DNA of 64,000 bases. Origin: JAJKJG01 sp036556825. Lineage in GTDB: Bacteria; Pseudomonadota; Alphaproteobacteria; Rhizobiales; Beijerinckiaceae. The DNA is taken from positions 23,310 through 87,309 of the forward strand of contig DATBIR010000195.1 of the NCBI GenBank assembly GCA_036556825.1, written 5' to 3'. Positions 61,329-64,000 of the stretch are shown piece after piece (position 1 is the stretch's first letter; each line of letters opens with the position of its first letter). The notes under the pieces were generated by a model. The model made no database searches, was not told where the DNA came from, and saw nothing but the letters and a program-made list of their open reading frames with translations. Made by a program: the position numbers and the translations under genes.

Positions 61329-61343
61329 TTAATAGCGCGTTAA
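61329..61343. promoter_or_regulatory. CtrA binding site between flgB and fliO
   Basis: TTAA (61329-61332)-TAGCGCG-TTAA (61340-61343): exact TTAA-N7-TTAA CtrA consensus, 48 bases before flgB and 129 before fliO. A second, one-mismatch site (TTAA-N7-CTAA) lies at 61375-61389. The region serves divergent flagellar promoters. Confidence 0.75.
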
Positions 61344-61471
61344 ATCAGCCTAGCGACGAACCGGTTGAAACGTGTTAACAAGGTCCTAATCCCGTGCTCT
61401 AACCCCTTGGGGAGACGAGCCCGGAAGCGCATGCTGCGTCAGAGTTTCGCCGGTATCCAAGAGATCGCGTC

Positions 61472-62656
61472 TTGTTGTCTATCCCTGGCACTGAAGCCCT
61501 GAGCGGGCCGGTCAAATACTTCATCGCCTTCACGGTCATTTTCGCGCTTCTGGCCCTGATGGCGCTTGTACTGCGCCGCCTGACGGGCGGACGACTGGCC
61601 ATGCCCACCAACGAACGGGGGCGGTCACGCCAGCCCCGCCTGGGGATCGTCGACGTCTACGACCTCGACCGCCAGCGCCAGCTGATTTTGTTGCGCCGCG
61701 ATAACGTCGAGCACCTGCTCCTCATCGGCGGCCCAAACGACGTGATCGTCGAGACCAATATCGTGCGCACCGGCGGCGCCAGGCTCCCGGCAACCCCGAT
61801 TGAGCCGACCTTCGAACGGCCGGAAGCGCTGGTGGACCGTTCCTTCGAGACGCCGGCCCGGCCCATGGTCGAACCGCCGCGGGCCGAACCGGTGGTGGCG
61901 CGTCTCGGGCCGGCGGACACGACGCGGGCCGCTGCCGACGGCCATCTGGACGACGAACTCCCGCCGCTTCCGGTCGAGCCGGTTCTCAAGCCCGATGTGG
62001 TTGCGCTGTCGCCGGCGCATGCGCCGCGCCCGGCACCGCCGCCGGTCCGCGAGGCTGTGGCCGTCAAGCCGGCGCAGCGCGCCGCGCCCGCCAGGGCGCC
62101 TCAGCATCCGCCTGCCGCAGCCTCGGAACCGCCTGCACGGCTGCCGGCGGAGCCGCCGGCGCGGCAAATCCCTGCGCATGCAGTGGCGCGGGCGCCCGAG
62201 CAGAGCTCCGGCGACGCGGCCGTCCTGTCCGACATGGCGCGGCAGCTCGAGGACGCCCTGAAGCGTCCGCTCGCGCCGACGAAGGGCGTCAATGCAACGC
62301 GGCCGCAGAACGGGCCTGCACCACAGATGGAGGAACCCTACCAGCGAAGGCCGCAGCCGGCGCCCAAGGCCGCGCCTCAAGCCGCGCCTCCGCCGCCGGT
62401 CGCCCCCGTCCCTTCGCCGCGGCCGGTCGAAGCCTACGAGTCCCAGCCGAAGCCGAGGCCCTCAACCGTCACGCGAATCCGCGCGGCAGCCGAACCCGAG
62501 CCGCCGAAGCCCGTCCCGGCGCCGGAGCCGCCACCTGCGCGCAGCCTGGCCGCCTCCCAGGAGCAGGGCGACCCCTTCTCGGTGGAGGAGATCGAGGCGG
62601 AATTCGCCAGGCTTCTCGGCCGGCCGATCGACCGTGGCGACCGGGCGAATCACTGA
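61472..62656 (+). CDS. fliO: FliO-like flagellar protein with long Pro-rich tail
   Basis: 394 residues starting with TTG (61472 or 61475). One membrane helix (~12-38, K-Y-F-I-A-F-T-V-I-F-A), then a FliO-type globular segment L-G-I-V-D-V-Y-D-L-D-R-Q-R-Q-L-I-L-L-R-R-D-N-V-E-H-L-L-L-I-G-G, then about 280 residues of Pro/Ala/Glu-rich, presumably disordered sequence. FliO helps FliP assemble the export gate. Much longer than E. coli FliO. It is upstream of fliP. Confidence 0.8.
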   Translation: MLSIPGTEALSGPVKYFIAFTVIFALLALMALVLRRLTGGRLAMPTNERGRSRQPRLGIVDVYDLDRQRQLILLRRDNVEHLLLIGGPNDVIVETNIVRTGGARLPATPIEPTFERPEALVDRSFETPARPMVEPPRAEPVVARLGPADTTRAAADGHLDDELPPLPVEPVLKPDVVALSPAHAPRPAPPPVREAVAVKPAQRAAPARAPQHPPAAASEPPARLPAEPPARQIPAHAVARAPEQSSGDAAVLSDMARQLEDALKRPLAPTKGVNATRPQNGPAPQMEEPYQRRPQPAPKAAPQAAPPPPVAPVPSPRPVEAYESQPKPRPSTVTRIRAAAEPEPPKPVPAPEPPPARSLAASQEQGDPFSVEEIEAEFARLLGRPIDRGDRANH

Positions 62657-62779
62657 TTTCGGTCCGCCGACAAATCTAACCAAACGATAAATCCTCACCG
62701 ACCGTGGCGGCCAGGCGCTTGCGTCCGCCGTGGAGCCGCCGCAGGGTCGCGCCCGCATAAGGGGCGAATCACTTTTCGA

Positions 62780-63562
62780 ATGTTCTTGCGATCTTGCTCG
62801 AAAACCCGGTGGGAAGGTCTCCGCCGGCTGCGCGTGCATGCGATCGCGCTCGCCGTGGCGGCAGTCGGCATTGCCGCCGCCACCGCCGCCGCAGCGCAAT
62901 CGCTCACGCTGGACCTCGGCCCCGGCGGCGGCGTGACGGAGCGCGCACTGCAGCTCGTCGCGCTGGTGACCGTTCTCTCGCTGGCGCCATCGATTCTCGT
63001 GATGGTGACCTCGTTCACGCGCATCGTCGTCGTGCTGTCGCTGTTGCGCTCCGCCATCGGCACACAGACGGCCCCGCCCAACGCGGTGATCGTCGGCCTG
63101 TCGCTGTTCCTCACCCTGTTCGTGATGGCGCCCACCTTCCGAGAGGCCTATCGGGTCGGGGTCGAGCCGCTGCTCTCAGGCCAGTTGCAGACCGGGCCGG
63201 CGTTCGAGCGCAGCGCCGCGCCATTCCGCACCTTCATGATGCGTCACGTGCGCGAGAAGGACCTCGCCCTGTTCGTCGACCTGGCGCGCGAGCCGAGGCC
63301 GGGCCAGGCCGAGGATATCGGGCTGCATGTGCTCGTCCCGGCCTTCATGATTTCCGAGTTGCGCCGCGCCTTCGAGATCGGCTTTCTATTGTTTGTGCCG
63401 TTCCTGATCATCGACCTGGTGGTGGCCTCGATCCTGATGTCGGTCGGCATGATGATGCTGCCGCCGGTCACGGTGGCGCTGCCGTTCAAGCTGATCTTCT
63501 TCGTGCTCGTCGACGGCTGGGGCCTCGTCGCCGGGTCGCTGGTCCAGAGCTACGGGGGATAG
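62780..63562 (+). CDS. fliP: Flagellar export gate protein FliP
   Basis: 260 residues with an N-terminal signal peptide (cleaved near A-A-A-A-Q-S) and four helices. F-T-R-I-V-V-V-L-S-L-L-R, G-L-S-L-F-L-T-L-F-V-M-A-P and L-V-P-A-F-M-I-S-E-L-R-R-A-F-E-I-G are FliP signatures. Works with FliQ and FliR in the export gate. 123 bases after fliO. Confidence 0.95.
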   Translation: MFLRSCSKTRWEGLRRLRVHAIALAVAAVGIAAATAAAAQSLTLDLGPGGGVTERALQLVALVTVLSLAPSILVMVTSFTRIVVVLSLLRSAIGTQTAPPNAVIVGLSLFLTLFVMAPTFREAYRVGVEPLLSGQLQTGPAFERSAAPFRTFMMRHVREKDLALFVDLAREPRPGQAEDIGLHVLVPAFMISELRRAFEIGFLLFVPFLIIDLVVASILMSVGMMMLPPVTVALPFKLIFFVLVDGWGLVAGSLVQSYGG

Positions 63563-63794
63563 GCCATCCCCCTCTCCCGAGTGGGTCGCTGGAGACCCAG
63601 CTGCGGCAAGCCGCGGACGGATCATATGGCGAGGTCGGTTCGCACCACGCGGCGAGACCTCGGGGTCGCGTGTAGCGAAACCTTTAAAACACGTGTAAGT
63701 TGCATTGGCCCAATAGATTCCAGCAAAATACTGAGGTGGCCAGTGCCCCTGCCCTCCCCCGCGCCTGCAGAGCCGCGCCGTCACGCTCTCCCTG
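63563..63794. other. Intergenic spacer between convergent genes
   Basis: No gene recognised; no clear terminator. Confidence 0.4.
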
Positions 63795-64000
63795 TCACCC
63801 GTTCGGCACGGCACCACGTGCGCTGGTATTTCGTGCCTGCGGCTTCATGGCCTGCTCGGCCGGTGCGGCCTGTTCGGGGGCGCGCCGGCGCCGCTCGGCG
63901 GCAGCGGCATCGGGGTAGCGCTTGCGATATTCGGCGAGAAAATCGGCCAGCGTATCGGCGCTCGTCACGCTGCGGGCGATCTCGCGGAACGAGCGCGTAT
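63795..64000 (-). CDS. C-terminal end of an unidentified gene
   Basis: Open minus-strand frame that runs off the window end and stops at 63797-63795. Reads S-F-R-E-I-A-R-S-V-T-S-A-D-T-L-A-D-F-L-A-E-Y-R-K-R-Y-P-D then an Ala/Arg/Glu-rich tail. It looks protein-like in its visible first part; the family is unknown. Confidence 0.45.
   Translation of the reverse strand, partial: TRSFREIARSVTSADTLADFLAEYRKRYPDAAAAERRRRAPEQAAPAEQAMKPQARNTSARGAVPNG

Noticed and set aside
1..64000. CRISPR arrays, prophage, IS elements, tRNA and rRNA genes
   Set aside because: No direct-repeat array, transposase, integrase, phage structural gene or cloverleaf-like sequence was seen.

Overview
The window is a chromosomal segment of a high-GC alphaproteobacterium, most likely a member of Hyphomicrobiales (Rhizobiales) near the Bradyrhizobium / Xanthobacteraceae lineages. 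The reasons are a MucR/Ros-family regulator, a CckA hybrid kinase next to flagellar export genes, a recA gene preceded by the alphaproteobacterial GTTC-N7-GTTC SOS box, a TTAA-N7-TTAA CtrA site, EcfG-type promoters (GGAAC-N16/17-CGTT), many small DUF families typical of rhizobia (DUF3309, DUF1491, DUF2336, DUF982, DUF1214/DUF1254), and dispersed GCATGATCCGG palindromic repeats. No tRNA, rRNA, insertion sequence, prophage or CRISPR array is visible.

Layout. Positions 1-12.1 kb look like an accessory, stress-related stretch: two DUF892 (YciE/YciF) ferritin-like genes, DUF3309, a tiny histone-H1-like basic protein, an AI-2E family permease, a secreted metallo-beta-lactamase-fold protein, an SLC13 permease with RCK-C domains, a lytic transglycosylase and a PAS-GGDEF-EAL protein. 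Three of these genes have good EcfG (general stress response) promoter matches. 12.1-24.2 kb holds a YcgN-like Cys-cluster protein, a class A PBP1A, a DUF1214/DUF1254 pair, a lipoprotein, a response regulator, a DUF2336 protein, a DivJ/PleC-type histidine kinase operon, sufE and mucR. 24.2-37.6 kb holds an S9 oligopeptidase, sodB, a YdjC-type deacetylase divergent from a polyprenyl-phosphate glycosyltransferase + murJ operon, an M20 peptidase and a HerA-like ATPase.

37.8-53.1 kb is housekeeping: the folP-folB-folK operon, rpsD, murI, a flavin amine oxidase, an unusual alpha/beta hydrolase, trmJ, icd, a GFA protein, alaS with a cyclic-nucleotide-gated K+ channel, and recA. 53.4-55.2 kb has small accessory genes (DUF982, GNAT, DUF1643). 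55.4-63.6 kb is the cckA-flhB-fliR-fliQ-fliE-flgC-flgB cluster, divergent from fliO-fliP, with a CtrA box between the two arms.

The observations most worth following up are: a candidate alanine-rich leader peptide with an overlapping hairpin upstream of alaS; a possible undecaprenyl-phosphate amino-sugar (NaxD/FlmF-like) module at 28.5-32.0 kb; a group of putative EcfG-controlled genes at the left end; modular palindromic repeats; a MucR with a degenerate zinc site; and a hydrolase whose nucleophile elbow carries Thr instead of Ser. Nothing here is a clear-cut new defence or mobile system.
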